Assembly: GCA_905221605.1 (NCBI GenBank)
Contig: CAJNDS010002259.1
Coordinates: 310,001-374,000, forward strand
Reading direction: 5' to 3'
Source of the DNA: Symbiodinium natans
Lineage: Eukaryota > Sar > Dinophyceae > Suessiales > Symbiodiniaceae
DNA length: 64,000 nucleotides
Positions 37,501 through 46,919 of the stretch are shown one piece after another. Position numbers and translations under genes: made by a program. The notes beneath the pieces were generated by a model that worked only from the letters and a program-made list of their open reading frames with translations, did not search any database and was not told where the DNA came from. The first letter of the stretch is position 1, and every line of letters starts with the position of its first letter.

Positions 37501-40500
37501 AGGGTTGGAGAAATAACCCCCATTAAGGCACCAGGAAAGGGCGTTCGGGCCCACATTCCCCCAAACATAGCGAGCCCAAATAAGCCCGTTTAGAAGCCTT
37601 AAGAAGGGAATGGAGGAAACGTGGCCTCCGGTGCCTTTTGATTCTTGGACCGGATACCCTGAACCCTGAAACCGTAAACCCTACAAACGCCAAACCCTGA
37701 ACCCTGAAACCCTAAACCCTAAGCCACACAGCTTTCATCCCTGAGCCTGGTCCCCTCCCACCTCCAACCATTTTTGGCTTTGTTGCCTTAGACTTGTTTT
37801 CAAAACCCTAAACCTAAACCCCTATAAACCCACTAAGCCCAGAGATTAAGGTTGCGTCAACGCAGAGATTAAGGTTCCTTGGGGTTTAGGGTTTTGGGTT
37901 TCGGGCTTAGGGCGTAGCGTTCCCCCTCCTCCTACTCCTGAGCTTCCCCTGAGCTTCCCCCCTCAAGAACCCCGCCCTCCCCCCCCCCCCCTCCCCTTCC
38001 CTTCCCCCTCCCCCCCACGGCAAATGCACAGCTGCGGATTTTGCAGAGAGCGCTCGATGCCACAAGAGGCTTTCGTTTCTCATTGATTTTACATGTGATT
38101 GCCCAGTGATTTTGTGGCTTTCTTATGACTTTTATGTGTTGTGGGCCACAGAATTCCCTAAACCAGGAGCTTGTATAAATCAATTTACTTCGTTTCTGCA
38201 ACATTGATTGTTTCATATGTGGTTACACAGAGATTTCATAGCTTTCTCCGGATGATTAGGTGTTCCGGGCCACAGAATTCCCTTCACCAGGAGCTTTTCT
38301 GCAACACTAATTAATTTTATATGTAGTTGCCTAGTGATTTCGTGGTTTCCTCATGACTATTATGTGTTGTGGGCCGCAGAATTCCCTACACCAGGAGCTT
38401 TGTACAAGCAATATTTACTTCGTTTCTGCAACATTGATTGCTTTCATATGTGATTGCGCGATGATTTCGTGGTTTTCTCATGATTTTTATCTCTTACCTT
38501 TGGGAAAACTCAAAATTAGACAGGCGCACCCTGAGGGGGTCGCCAAACTCTGCAGCCATGCGCATGAGCCAGAACGGCCTCCGGTTGCAATATCCACCAA
38601 CATGCAAGGCACTGGTTTTGCTATCCGCGTTCTCAGGCCTCCTCAGTTGTGACAACCACTTTCATGGTTTTGGTTTCCTCCAACTGGTTGTGTTATCCTT
38701 AATCTCCCCCCCTCTCCCTTAAGAACCCTATCTCAAGAACCCTAAACTCTCCCTTAAGAACCCTTTAATTAGGCACCTGCTGAAACCTCTCCCCCCCCCC
38801 CCCCCTTCAAGTGAGGCATGGCTTGTGACTTCGTTATCACCTTCATCGGCTCTGCGGCCCTTTGCATCATTGAGAGCGGCTGTCGGGTTTAGGGGTTTAG
38901 GGGTTTAAGAGGGTTTAGGGTTTTTTTTGTGAGTTCCGGGGGAGTTAGGGGATGGAGCTTGGTTTCAAAGGATTTCCGAAATTCTTCCTCTTCAGCTTTC
39001 CTCGAAGTCCGTTTGAAACCAAAAGGTCAGCATACACTCGGCTAGCAAGTGTTGGGTTTCGCGCTTGCCAATGCCCAGCTCGGATTTCCAGCTATACCCT
39101 TTTTCCTCGGTGTAGGGTTGAGAGAACCGTAAACCATCAAACAGAAATCAAGGGCCTCCTATTTCATGTTCTGTTTGCCGGGTGTCACCCCGTCTGGCGC
39201 TCTCAGCCCCCAAAGAATAGAGCCTAAACCCTGGACCCCAAACCCCAAAACCTGAACCCCTCCATAGATCCTGCAGCCTACTTGGAGGTTCATGGGCAGT
39301 CGTAATAAGTGGGGTTAGAAGTAAGGTAACTACAGTTATAACTGGTTTTCGCCTTCTTTAGGGTACTTGTAACCAATCCTGCTTATCACTTCCCATGAGC
39401 CTCCAAGTACGCCAGGTAAGCCCTGGGGAGGCGGTATTGTTTATCTACTGGGGTCTGGGGCTTAGGGATGTTTATGTTTTAGGGCTTACAAAGCCAACAG
39501 AACCAGAAGGGTTGCAGACTGGGTTCTTGTGTCAGAACCCAAATCAAGTTCTCAGAACAAGGAAACCTTGTTCCTTACCCATATGTATATATCCTTCCTC
39601 TGGTAACTCAGTTTGAGTTCCTGACCAGGTAGGACCTTGGGAAATTGTTTTCTTTCCCCGTATTTGGTTTAAGAGGCTGACATTTTTGAATGTCTTCAGA
39701 GGAAACAATAGAATATCAAGAAAAAGAAAATTAGGACAATTAGTAAACGGGGGTTCCTCCAGGGCCAACCCCGCTTAACAAGTACTCAACAGAGGGGTGG
39801 CTTTGTCACATTTGCCCTAAACCCCAACCCTAAACCCTAAGGCCTACAACCCAACATCCTAAAGAAGCTCCTTTCACGCTGGAGACTCACTTCTGTGAGG
39901 TCATCGGTGCTGGTTTGGGCTGCTTTTCCGCGCTGCTGTTTAAGCCCGGCCCTCGGTAGGGATTAGGGATTTTGGTTTTTTGGGTTTAGCATTCAGGGCT
40001 TACAGGGATTTAGGCAGATGTGGCACAACCTTAGGGTCCGTTTTCTTTTCGGACATCGGGTTTACGGCCCTTTTTGTTGTTAGGTTTTTTAGGGTTGTGC
40101 ATTTAGGGTTCGGGATTTAGTGCTGGAGGCAGTGCGGGGGCAGCCCAAAGGGTTGAGTGTGTGTTTTTCCCCCCCCCCCTTTTTTAGGGTTTAGCGTTTA
40201 GGGTCTTGGAATTAGTGTTGGGGGGGCAGCCCAAAGTATCACCGACTGTAGGCTTGGGGATTCCAACACAAGATCATTGAACCCCTCGAGGCGAGACGAG
40301 ACCTCTAATGGCGCAAGTTGTTGCAGTTCAGGGGTTTGGGCCAGGCCTAAACCCTAAACCCTAAACCCTAAACCCTAAACCCTGAGATTGTACAGGATAT
40401 GCATGAACCTCGACATGTGGGTACGAATTCACGCCCCTGAACAACCGCTGCTGCAGTTTGAACTTCTTCATGGCCTCAAAGGAGAAGCCGAAACCTGGGT

Positions 40501-43500
40501 TTTGGAATACACTGCTTTAACACTTTTTTCGGTTCTGGGTTCCCACCACAGCTGCTTATACCTAAAAAGTACATACTTGTTTTTTTCCAGGGTCTACTCC
40601 AAAGTAGGGCTTTACAGCTGGAAGCTTGACTGCGGGCTCTAGAAGGCAGCACTTGCAGAGCCTCTTGATGGGTCGGTGCGTTGAGGAGGCATTCATGTAC
40701 GCACATGACTATTCACTCACTCATAAGAAAAGCATGAGGTCCAAAGGTCTGACATCCCGTACGGAATCAGCAAGCCACAGAACCCTGATAAAGGCCGCAA
40801 GCGGGTGCTTGCTGCAAACGTCCGCATTGGGGCAGATGAAGTGCTATGGCGTAGAAACGTTTGATAGTCTAAGGGTAGTTTCATGCGCCCTTAACATGAT
40901 CCCTCAGCTCCTTTAAATGGTTCTGACGTATGGGCCCCGCATTTGTACAGGGTATGTAAGGGGCGCCCTTTAAGGCACCATAATAAGGCTTTAAGGGACC
41001 ATGTAGCTACCCGAAGAGATAGAGGGGTGGTCGTTTCGGGCCCGTGCGCATTTTGGGTCCAAATCGCGCTCTCGCCTAGGCGCGCATTGCTTGAGTCAGG
41101 GCCGCCGCACTTCCTGCAAGATGAGATGAGCTAGGAGGCTTGCATGCGCTTCCATGATGCCACCTTTGTTCACCCTGTAGAGTAACCTTTGTACCCGAAA
41201 TCAACCTGCCTTAGATATCCGTTGCATGTGCCCTTTTGATTTGGTGCAGGGTTGCTCAAGGCACATGCTTGATGGCCTGATTGTCACGCGGTGCGCGAGT
41301 ATTCCGTCCATCCCTGCTCTTTCTCGCACAGCTTGGAAACATCGGCACGGCCGCGACTGCCCATGTTGCCATGTCGCAAGCGGAACCAGACGGTCGGCCT
41401 TTCTTGATAGGTAGGTCCGCGCCCACTGAACCCTAAACGCTAGACCGACAAGCCCAAGTCACTTGAACTCGCTAGATTGTGCACAAGCAACACCTATAAA
41501 ATATATATCACATAGAGAGGGCCTTCATTCCCTTTCTTCAGAGGTTGGGTTCACTCATAAACCTTGTTGAACCCCCAAATAGGCACAATACACTTTGTCT
41601 TGCCGGGAGTCCGAAAAAAGCCACTCTTGGAACAAACCCCGGATCGCAAGATTCAGCCACTCCGTCGCAGTACTCTTGAACCGGAAGCCCTTCAAACCTC
41701 ATGGTTCTTAGCAAGGGATTTAGGTTCCTTATTAGGTCCGCTTATGTGACCCTCTTAAGGGGCTTTGGGTTTGTTTTAGTTTTAGGGGTTTGGGTTTCGG
41801 GTTTTGGGTTGTGGGTGTGGGGTTTGGTTGGGGGAAGGAAGTGGAATAGCTGCTGCAGGCATGCAGGCTTGTCAAGCCACACCGAGCTACATGGCCCAAA
41901 GTTGGAGCTGTCCATTTTTCTTGTGCCATGTCCGCAGTGAGCGCTTACCACTACTGATTTCTTAAGAACTTCCAAAAAATGCGAGATCCTCTTCCTTATA
42001 CGGGCAATATGGTTTTTTTTGGGGGGGATTCTTTTTTGGCAATAGTAGACCAAGATAGGCTTAGACAATGGGACTTCGTGTTCAGAAGGTTGAGACTTTG
42101 GGATATTCCCGTTACTATCAGTCTTGAAAAGGTATGAAAGAAATCCCTTCATTGTAATGCGCCTATTAAGGACTGTTAGTATAAGGGCAACATCCCAATT
42201 GAGACTCCACAAAGCCCACCCCAAACACCTGGCCAAGCCTCGATTGCAGGGTCACAAATGTTCCCCTTTATACTAGCAGTCCTTACTAGGGATTCTAATC
42301 GGGGGTACTACAATCCCTAGGACAGACTGTCAGTAGAAGGGGGAACAGCCCAACCAAAACCTTGTGACTGGCCATCACAAGTGCTGGGATTGTCGAAGAG
42401 GTTGCCTGAAGAGTGGGCCCATAGAAGCGCTGGAAGAAGAGTCTTTTGGGTACCAGCGTAGCGGTTGGGGAGTATCTGGGGTTCATTGGCAAATTGTTCT
42501 TTCTTGCTAAGAAAGCACCATCGTGCTGCATAATCTTGGGTTTCGGCATCCCACCCAATGACCTCGCATGCCTTGACCACAGGGCCTTTCAAGAGTCACG
42601 GCAGCCCTACTGCATATCCCTCTGAACCCTAAATGTTAAACTCCCCAAGCCCTCCTCAAACAACAAAGTTCTGGATTCTGACACCCCAAACCCTACACCC
42701 TAAACACTGAACCCTATCCCACAACCCCAGACAATCCCAAAACCAGCCGAGCCAGAAGTCCTCCGGGCCCGGACAGAATGTGGTCTTTAGCTAAGGAAGT
42801 AAGCCCAACACTGGGTTCTTCTTGTGAACTAAGGAAGACACCGTTCAGTACAATTGCAAACTCCAAGTTCACTTTCAGGGTGTCCGCAGTGCTATAAACG
42901 AAGTTGAAGATGGTTGAGGTTTCGGGTTTAGAGTCTAGGGTGTGTAGAATTGTGCCCCCTAAACCCTATACCCTAAACCCGAAACCCGAAACCCCCAAAC
43001 CCTAAACCCTACACCCCGCATTTTGGGAAGGTCTTTTGCTATGCCCCTTTCCTCCTTGCGGACGGCCTCCGCCTCAGTGGCATTGTCGCCATCCTCTTCA
43101 CCGGCCTTACCATGAAGAGGCCGCTTGAACTTGGAGTCTAGGGTTGGGCCACCTCATATTCACAGTCCTTAATGGGCATTATAGTGCCCCCTCTTAGAAT
43201 CCCTATTGAGGACTGCGAGTAGAAGGGGTTCAGTGTTTAGGGCTTCGGGGCGCAATGGGAAGTGGAATCCCTGTACCCTAGACCCTAAACCCTAAACCCT
43301 AAACACAAAACCCAAAACCCTAAACCCTAAACCCTCCTAGACTTGCAGAAAGAACCGGCCCTTCTCGCGGGGTTCCGAAGCCTCCACCCAAGAGCTCACT
43401 CCCCTTGAGGCGGACGCGCGCTTTGCGTTTTTAGGTGTTTGGGGATTTCGAGGGTTTAGGGTTTAGGGTTTAGGGTTTAGGGTTTAGGGTTTAGGGTTTA

Positions 43501-46185
43501 GGGTTTAAGGTTTGGGGTCTTTAGGGAGTTGAACTGCTTTCTGTGCTTTCGGATAGCTGGGCCAGGGCACCCCTGCAAGGTACACCTACTTCAACCTCTC
43601 CGAGCCTGCGCGCGAGACGGTGGCCACAGTGGTGTCGCTGATGGCCAGCTGCGCGGAGCGCCGCGGCTGCAGCTTCAGAGCCGAAACCCCAAGGCCTGAA
43701 CCCGAAACCCTGAACCCTAAACCCTAAACCCTAAACCCTGAACCCCTGAACCCTTGAACCTGTCCCCTAAACCTTACCCCCGCCCCCCTCCCTCAACACC
43801 AGCCCTACACCCTTTGCTGGAGACTAGGAGTTCAGGGTTCAGGGCTTCCTGAACCTTCTGAGCCCTGCGGCCTCACAACCCTCGAGTTTCGAATGGCACT
43901 GTATTGTTTATATCGTTTCCCATTACAAAAATGCAGTCCACCCGTCTAGCACTACAGATACGCGAGTTTTCAAGGGGAGGTGTGGGGTTAGTAGTTGAAA
44001 GTAACAGAAGAGCCAACACAAGCATGGATCCGGGTAGCATAGCTGAATATATGTATGCATACATGTATATATATATATATATAGATCGATCTACACACAT
44101 ACGTACGTACGTACGTACATACACATCAATATAAATAAATATATATATATATATATAGATATTATATATATATATAATATTATATATTACCCTCCCCCAC
44201 CCCACCCCCCCCCCCACCCTGCCCCACCCCCCCCCCCCCTGCCCCCACCCCCACCCCCCACCCCCCCACCCCCACCCCCCCACCCCCCCCCCCCACCCCC
44301 TCCCCCCCCCCCCCCCACCCCCCTCCACGAGAACCAAGATTGCTCCCTGCAATCTTGGTTCTTGGTTCTTGGTTCCACGGGGCCCGGGCCGGTACAACTT
44401 GTACCGACTTGTACCGGTGTGTATCGGTCTCTATGTTGTCGAAACACACAGAGGCAATATACCAGATAGAAAGAACATATAAATCAACACGCTGGGGCAG
44501 AGAAAACGAAGCACGAACACAAACAACACACAGTGCTAGGAGGCAGACAAGAAAAACACAAAATAAGCAGAGAAGGTGTGGATAACTGGGGGGGGGTACC
44601 ATACATACATACATACATACATATATATATATATATATGTATGTATACATGTATATGTATATGCGTCTATAGCACATGCGTATATTGCAACATGGAGCCC
44701 CCCCATCCCCCACCCCAGAAAAGGACTCTCATCTTCATCGACCTGGGGACCTCTGCATGGGGGAATCTCCTGGTCGATGTCACGCAGGGGAACCAAGCTT
44801 TCAAGCGGCTTTCAGGGGCTCAGAGTTTAGGGTTTAGGGTTTCGGGGGTAAGTTTAGGGTTTCGGGTTTAAGGGGGTTAGGGGGCTTAAGGGGGTTGAAT
44901 CAGAGGGCGTGTTAACAGGGTTTAGGGGTATAGAGGGCTTAGGGGGCTAAACCCTAAACCCTAAACCCTAAACTAGGTTTTGAAGGGTCTTGGTGGTTTG
45001 CGGGTGCTTAGGGCCTGAGAGCGGCTCCCGGCAGTGGCGAGGGGGGGGGGGGGGGGGGTTACTGTAGGGTTTAGGGTTTAGTGTTTCGGGTTTCGGGTTT
45101 AGGGTTTCGGGTTTCGGGTTCGGCCTGTCGACACACCTTTGGAGGAGGACCTGGCTTGGTAGCCCAGTGGTACGCTTTACTTTATATATATATATGTATA
45201 TATTGTCTTCATTTACTTATTTATTACTATTATTATTTTTATTGTTTTTTTTTTTTTTTTTTTGGGGGGGGGGGGGGTTCTGGGCTCCCTTTTAAAGCAA
45301 CCAACCCCCAAAACGGGTGACCTTCTTAGAAGCTGATTACTGGGCTACCAAGACGGGATTCTCGCATCTCAACGTCAGAGGCTTGATAGAGAGACCCGGC
45401 AACGATTTGGTTTAGGGTTTAGGGTTTATAGGGTTTAGGGCTTAGGGTTTAGGGCTTCCTTGAACGTCGCTAGGACAGCGGCGGGGACAGGGAGAAACTT
45501 TTTAGGTCCGAGAGCTTAGGAAGAACTAAAACCTTAAACCCTGAGCCCTAAACTCTAAACCACTGACTGAGCGCCTGTCCAGGCTCTTGAGCTGGGTGCT
45601 CGTCGCCTGCCTCGTTGCACGTGCGGCGAACGTCTACGTGTCAGGCTGGCTTCTGTGCCTGAGCCAAACTAGAACCCAGATTGTGCCCTTATTAATATTC
45701 CCCCCTTTTTGGGGTTCAGGTTCCCTCACAACCCCAAACCCTGAACCCTGAACCCTGAACCCTGAACCCTGAACCTTGAACCCTGAACCCTGAACCTATC
45801 CAGGGCCCCGAAGTCGAGTTGCCAACAGCAAGCTGGGATGCTTCATCTGCCGGGGGCGGGCCTATTTGCTGTGAGGCCTAGATCCTACATGCACAACTTC
45901 GGAGTTTAGGGTTTAGGGCTACAACTGTGACCCCTTTTGGTAGCCTAATCATTTTATCTGTTGCTCTTGTTTTTGTTAATTCTGTTTGTTTTTTTTTCGG
46001 AGGGGGGGGGGGGGGGGGGGGGGGAGTGCGGTCTGGGGGAGGTTATTCAACTTCCCTTCAAAGCCACCGGCATCGGTCTTTGGGGCAGGGGGGGGGGGGG
46101 GGGGTGGGGGGGGGTGGGGGGGTGGGGGGGGGGAGGGGGGGGGGGGGGGGGGGGGGGGGTGTGGGGGGGGGGGGGGGGGGGGGGT

Positions 46186-46231
<46 letters not shown>

Positions 46232-46723
46232 AGGTCATTTGCAGTGCGTTTGAATCACCCAAGACCTTCAACCCTGCACCCTAGACCCTGTAAACCCCAA
46301 ATCCCGAAACACGGGAGCAAAATGGATCCAAAAGCCTGAGCCCTGAATGTGGGTTTAGGGTTTAAGGTTTCTGTGGTGTAAACGAAAGAGAGGTCTGAGG
46401 TCCAAGAACTTTGTCGGTTCCAGAATCGGGTTTCGAGTTTAAACCCTAAACCCTGGAACCCCAAAGGTGTTGTAGGTTTACAAAGCATGTGTAGAGTTTA
46501 TGGTTTCGAGTTTTTCAAGTCTAGGTCTTGAGGGTTTGAGGGTCTTAAGGGGTCTCAAGGGTTCTGAATGTCAACCCTAAACCCAAAAGCCAGAGAGTTG
46601 AGGGTGAGCCCTAAACCCTAAACCCTAAACCCTAAAGCCCAACTCCCGAGGAATGCACGTGAGCCGAGCTACCCGCGCCGGCGCTTCGAAGCCAATGACA
46701 TGCACATGGCAGCCAGGCTCAGG
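23248..46723 (+). CDS. Na+/H+ exchanger, SLC9/NHE family (17 exons, 5' and 3' partial)
   Basis: Seventeen exons of 31-92 bases over 23.5 kb join in one frame to about 351 codons. Family landmarks appear in the correct order: first helix ending VYLSEA (as YLPES), [22 protein letters not shown] (inhibitor-binding helix), [29 protein letters not shown] (unwound TM4 motif), [25 protein letters not shown] (catalytic Glu plus Asn-Asp), [59 protein letters not shown] (conserved Arg). The protein should exchange Na+ or K+ for H+ across a plasma or endomembrane. The wording at LHVDP and GTLMS is closest to NHE8-type exchangers. Acceptors are AG|G at 16 of 17 exons; donors are a mix of GC, GA and GT. 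No frameshift or stop occurs in these exons, so the gene looks functional. Missing: N-terminus, GLRGA region and tail. Confidence 0.92.
23765..24058. repeat. Minisatellite, TTCAGAATAAGGCCGCTTTA unit
   Basis: About a dozen units of 20-25 bp reading TTCAGAATAAGGCCGCTTTA, drifting to TTCAGAATTTGGCCGCTTTG at the right. It lies in the first NHE intron seen. Confidence 0.9.
24292..24324 (+). CDS. NHE exon 2: [10 protein letters not shown] microexon
   Basis: Acceptor TGAGCCAG|GA. 33 bases encode [10 protein letters not shown], matching the AVLIG-x-x-IG helix that follows YLPES in the family. GC donor at 24325; phase 1 in and out. Confidence 0.7.
25878..25957 (+). CDS. NHE exon 3: loop and helix entry
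   Basis: Acceptor ATCTAAG|GC. Encodes [17 protein letters not shown] and TASQLHFFG, leading straight into the LLPPIIF helix. GT donor at 25958; other family members have the FF-x-(L/V)LLPP arrangement here. Confidence 0.75.
26229..26500. repeat. Two-copy direct repeat, about 215 bp apart
   Basis: GTCTAAACAGCTGACAAGCC starts at about 26235 and again at about 26450, each followed by a Pro/Gln-coding-like purine-rich tail (GAGGCTCC, GGCCCC). Intronic. Confidence 0.7.
26673..26744 (+). CDS. NHE exon 4: LLPPIIF helix
   Basis: Acceptor CTCCGTCAG|GTG. Encodes [16 protein letters not shown] and RMRGAFFW. This is one of the most diagnostic NHE motifs. GC donor at 26745, phase 0. Confidence 0.92.
27007..27131. 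mobile_element. MITE-like foldback, family A copy
   Basis: Left TTACTTGGAGGCTCATGGGT; right ATCATGAACCTTCAAGCA. Interior shares GGTTGCAACCTTATTTAGGG with the copy at 3824. Confidence 0.65.
27267..27420. mobile_element. MITE-like foldback, family A copy
   Basis: Left TTTACTTGAAGGTTCATGG; right CCCATGAACCTCCAAGTAG. It lies 135 bp after another copy, both in the intron between NHE exons 4 and 5. Confidence 0.65.
27773..27864 (+). CDS. NHE exon 5: GTLxSxxVVG helix
   Basis: Acceptor CCAGCCACAG|GCG. Encodes [18 protein letters not shown] and [14 protein letters not shown] donor at 27865, phase 2. Confidence 0.88.
28059..28104 (+). CDS. NHE exon 6: short linker
   Basis: Acceptor GGGGCTGAG|G and a textbook donor ACG|GTGAGT. 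Encodes [15 protein letters not shown]. It supplies the roughly 15 residues expected between the GTLxS helix and [10 protein letters not shown], and its phase (2 in, 0 out) is the one required. Confidence 0.72.
29268..29340. repeat. GGTGATAG octamer array
   Basis: Nine tandem GGTGATAG units embedded in TTTAGGG sequence within an NHE intron. Confidence 0.9.
30875..30946 (+). CDS. NHE exon 7: [17 protein letters not shown]
   Basis: Acceptor GACCTGCAG|GCG. Encodes [20 protein letters not shown] then EQLH. The TDP triplet is the unwound TM4 centre of the family. GA donor at 30947, phase 0. Confidence 0.95.
31081..31201. mobile_element. Foldback, GGTAGTTTCATGGTCCC family
   Basis: GGTAGTTTCATGGTCCCTTG at the left is mirrored by CCATAGGGACCATAG and TAACTACC at the right. 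A related foldback lies at about 40878-41013 (GGTAGTTTCATG ... GGGACCATGTAGCTACC). Confidence 0.5.
31675..31709. repeat. Poly-G run (35)
   Basis: An uninterrupted G run in the intron before NHE exon 8. Homopolymer length may be unreliable in the assembly. Confidence 0.9.
31977..32007 (+). CDS. NHE exon 8: [10 protein letters not shown]
   Basis: Acceptor GACTCCCAG|GTG. Only 31 bases; encodes [10 protein letters not shown] plus the first base of the Gly of GES. GC donor at 32008, phase 1, completed by GT of the exon at 36832. Confidence 0.9.
32460..33300 (+). other. Unique stretch with a 78-codon open frame, not recognised
   Basis: From about 32490 to 32727 the + frame is open ([20 protein letters not shown] onward, ending [10 protein letters not shown] and TGA). 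It lies in the intron between NHE exons 8 and 9, on the same strand. It could be a nested or unrelated exon. No family recognised, and the composition is not decisive. A short tandem of ATACCCCC-type units follows at 32985-33065. Confidence 0.3.
33317..33392 (+). pseudogene. Possible decayed copy of the [12 protein letters not shown] exon
   Basis: GTGAGGGGTGTT, then GCAGTTCTCTTCAACAATTT, then CTTTGAGTGGGTG parallels 36832-36903 (GTGAGAGCGTGTT, GTTCTCTTCAAG, CTTTGAGTGGGTG) in the same order. The middle is disrupted by telomere-like CCTAACCC. In one frame it reads [11 protein letters not shown]. This looks like a partial duplicate left in the intron upstream of the intact exon. Confidence 0.4.
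33925..34110. repeat. Tandem repeat, about 60-65 bp unit
   Basis: Three units containing AGGCCCCTAAACTCCCTTAA, ATCTCTAAGCGTTTGAGGCT and CTCAAAGTTTCCAAGCA-type segments. Confidence 0.75.
34503..34572. repeat. Poly-G run (70)
   Basis: Seventy consecutive G on the given strand, inside the NHE intron between exons 8 and 9. The Gly-only and Pro-only open frames over it are artefacts. Confidence 0.95.
34580..36765. repeat. G-rich satellite with AAAGTCAGTCAT boxes
   Basis: Boxes containing CCCTTAAAGTCAGTCAT(C), AGAGAGGCAAAGGG and AGGCCCGTAAAACTGTGGGG (often followed by CCATGAGCCAG) recur near 34586, 34785, 35120, 35305, 35510 and 35885. They are separated by 150-350 bp of GGGGA/GGGGT/GGAATGGTTGGGAAGGGG purine tracts. 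In the right half (36000-36760) only the purine tracts remain, with AGCGGGTGGCAAGTGGGG and GGAATGGTTGGGAAGGGGAA units. All long open frames here are repeat artefacts. Confidence 0.9.
36832..36885 (+). CDS. NHE exon 9: GESVLNDAV catalytic exon
   Basis: Acceptor AAGTCACTTAG|GT. Encodes (G)[14 protein letters not shown] with the conserved Glu and Asn-Asp. The right end is uncertain: donors at 36875 (GT), 36878 (GC) and 36886 (GC) all exist; the last is phase-compatible with the next exon. Family members often have 10-20 more residues here, so a small exon may be missing between 36.9 and 38.8 kb. Confidence 0.92.
37205..37345. mobile_element. MITE-like foldback with (TA)n loop
   Basis: CTTACTGTTGGTTAGCAGGG with AATGAGG at the left is inverted at the right as CCTCATTCCC and CCCTACCAACAGTAAG. 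The loop is a TATATA array. Related half-site sequence (GGGGGAATGAGGTA ... CCCCATTCCCTACTAAGA) occurs at 25268-25375. Confidence 0.75.
38040..38500. repeat. Diverged tandem repeat, about 115-130 bp unit
   Basis: Units carry GGGCCACAGAATTCCCT, CCAGGAGCTT and TTTCTGCAACATTGATTG; three to four copies, in an intron before NHE exon 10. Confidence 0.8.
38816..38871 (+). CDS. NHE exon 10: FIGSAAL helix
   Basis: Acceptor CAAGTGAG|GC after a C-rich run. Encodes [20 protein letters not shown] donor at 38872, phase 0. Confidence 0.8.
39277..39411. mobile_element. MITE-like foldback, family A copy
   Basis: CCTACTTGGAGGTTCATGGG at the left, CCCATGAGCCTCCAAGTAC at the right. Interior AGTAAGGTAACTACAGTTAT resembles the 3824 copy. 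Confidence 0.75.
39900..39943 (+). CDS. NHE exon 11: GxGxxSALLFK
   Basis: Acceptor TTCTGTGAG|GTC. Encodes [14 protein letters not shown] plus AA of Lys. GC donor at 39944, phase 2. Confidence 0.85.
40396..40471 (+). CDS. NHE exon 12: loop before YAPF helix
   Basis: Acceptor GATTGTACAG|G completes the Lys codon. Encodes [20 protein letters not shown] then FELLH, corresponding to the loop before the LEF-x-LL helix. The donor is ambiguous: the base after CAT is shared by both exon ends, so the cut could be 40471 or 40472 with a compensating shift at 43031. Confidence 0.75.
40915..42610. other. Low-repeat intron sequence, no gene assigned
   Basis: Mostly unique DNA with short open frames on both strands (for example + 41226-41414 and - 41742-42236). 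None has a recognisable motif. Two family C foldback-like stretches sit at 42095-42200 and 42258-42349 (ATGTTCCCCTTTATACTAGC ... AGTAGAAGGGGGAACA). It lies in the intron between NHE exons 12 and 13. Confidence 0.5.
43031..43116 (+). CDS. NHE exon 13: [19 protein letters not shown]
   Basis: Acceptor TTGGGAAG|GTC. Encodes [18 protein letters not shown] and [10 protein letters not shown], the family's AE-x-L-x-LSGI-x-AILF-x-G helix. GA donor at 43117 leaves AA of Lys. Confidence 0.93.
43580..43657 (+). CDS. NHE exon 14: [14 protein letters not shown]
   Basis: Acceptor CCTGCAAG|G completes Lys. Encodes [18 protein letters not shown] and SLMASCA, matching the HYTxxNLS segment. GC donor at 43658, phase 2. 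Confidence 0.92.
44028..44325. repeat. AT-rich dinucleotide tract followed by C-rich tract
   Basis: TATA/ACGT/ATATAT runs to about 44190, then about 130 bases that are almost only C with CCCCACC interruptions. Just after it, CGAGAACCAAGATTGC and GCAATCTTGGTTCTTGG form a hairpin at 44327-44366. Confidence 0.9.
44724..44762 (+). CDS. NHE exon 15: [12 protein letters not shown]
   Basis: Acceptor CCAGAAAAG|G completes Glu. Encodes [12 protein letters not shown], matching the E-T-F-x-F-x-x-LG segment. GA donor at 44763; a longer exon is possible because the frame stays open. About ten residues usual in the family before the next helix are not seen. Confidence 0.82.
45583..45637 (+). CDS. NHE exon 16: LVARAANVY
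   Basis: Acceptor CCTGTCCAG|G. Encodes [18 protein letters not shown] with the conserved Arg. GT donor at 45638 (TAC|GTGTCAG), phase 0. Confidence 0.88.
46003..46230. repeat. Poly-G / GGGGTGGG tract
   Basis: Long G runs with scattered T and A (46003-46025 and 46088-46230) in the intron before the last NHE exon seen. Confidence 0.95.
46664..46723 (+). CDS. NHE exon 17 (last seen), probable
   Basis: Starts after CACGTGAG; encodes [16 protein letters not shown] and ARLR, with a GT donor at 46724. It would place Pro-x after NVY as in the family and end just before the conserved RGA. It is shorter than usual and is the only acceptor not followed by G, so this is the least certain exon. Confidence 0.5.
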
Positions 46724-46919
46724 GTTGCGGTGCTTCGGGTTTATGGTTTGGGGTTTAGGGTTTAAGGTTTAGGGTTTAGGGTTTACGGTTTAGGGTGTAG
46801 GGAGTGTTGTTTTCGGGCTTGGTTAGAGACATACCTATATTATTATCAACACACACACACATATATATATATATGTAAGAGGAACCTTTACGTATCATTT
46901 GACCTTTGTCCTTGCCTCC

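Noticed and set aside
45927-46339. Gly-rich proteins
   Set aside because: Translations of the poly-G tract at 46003-46230.
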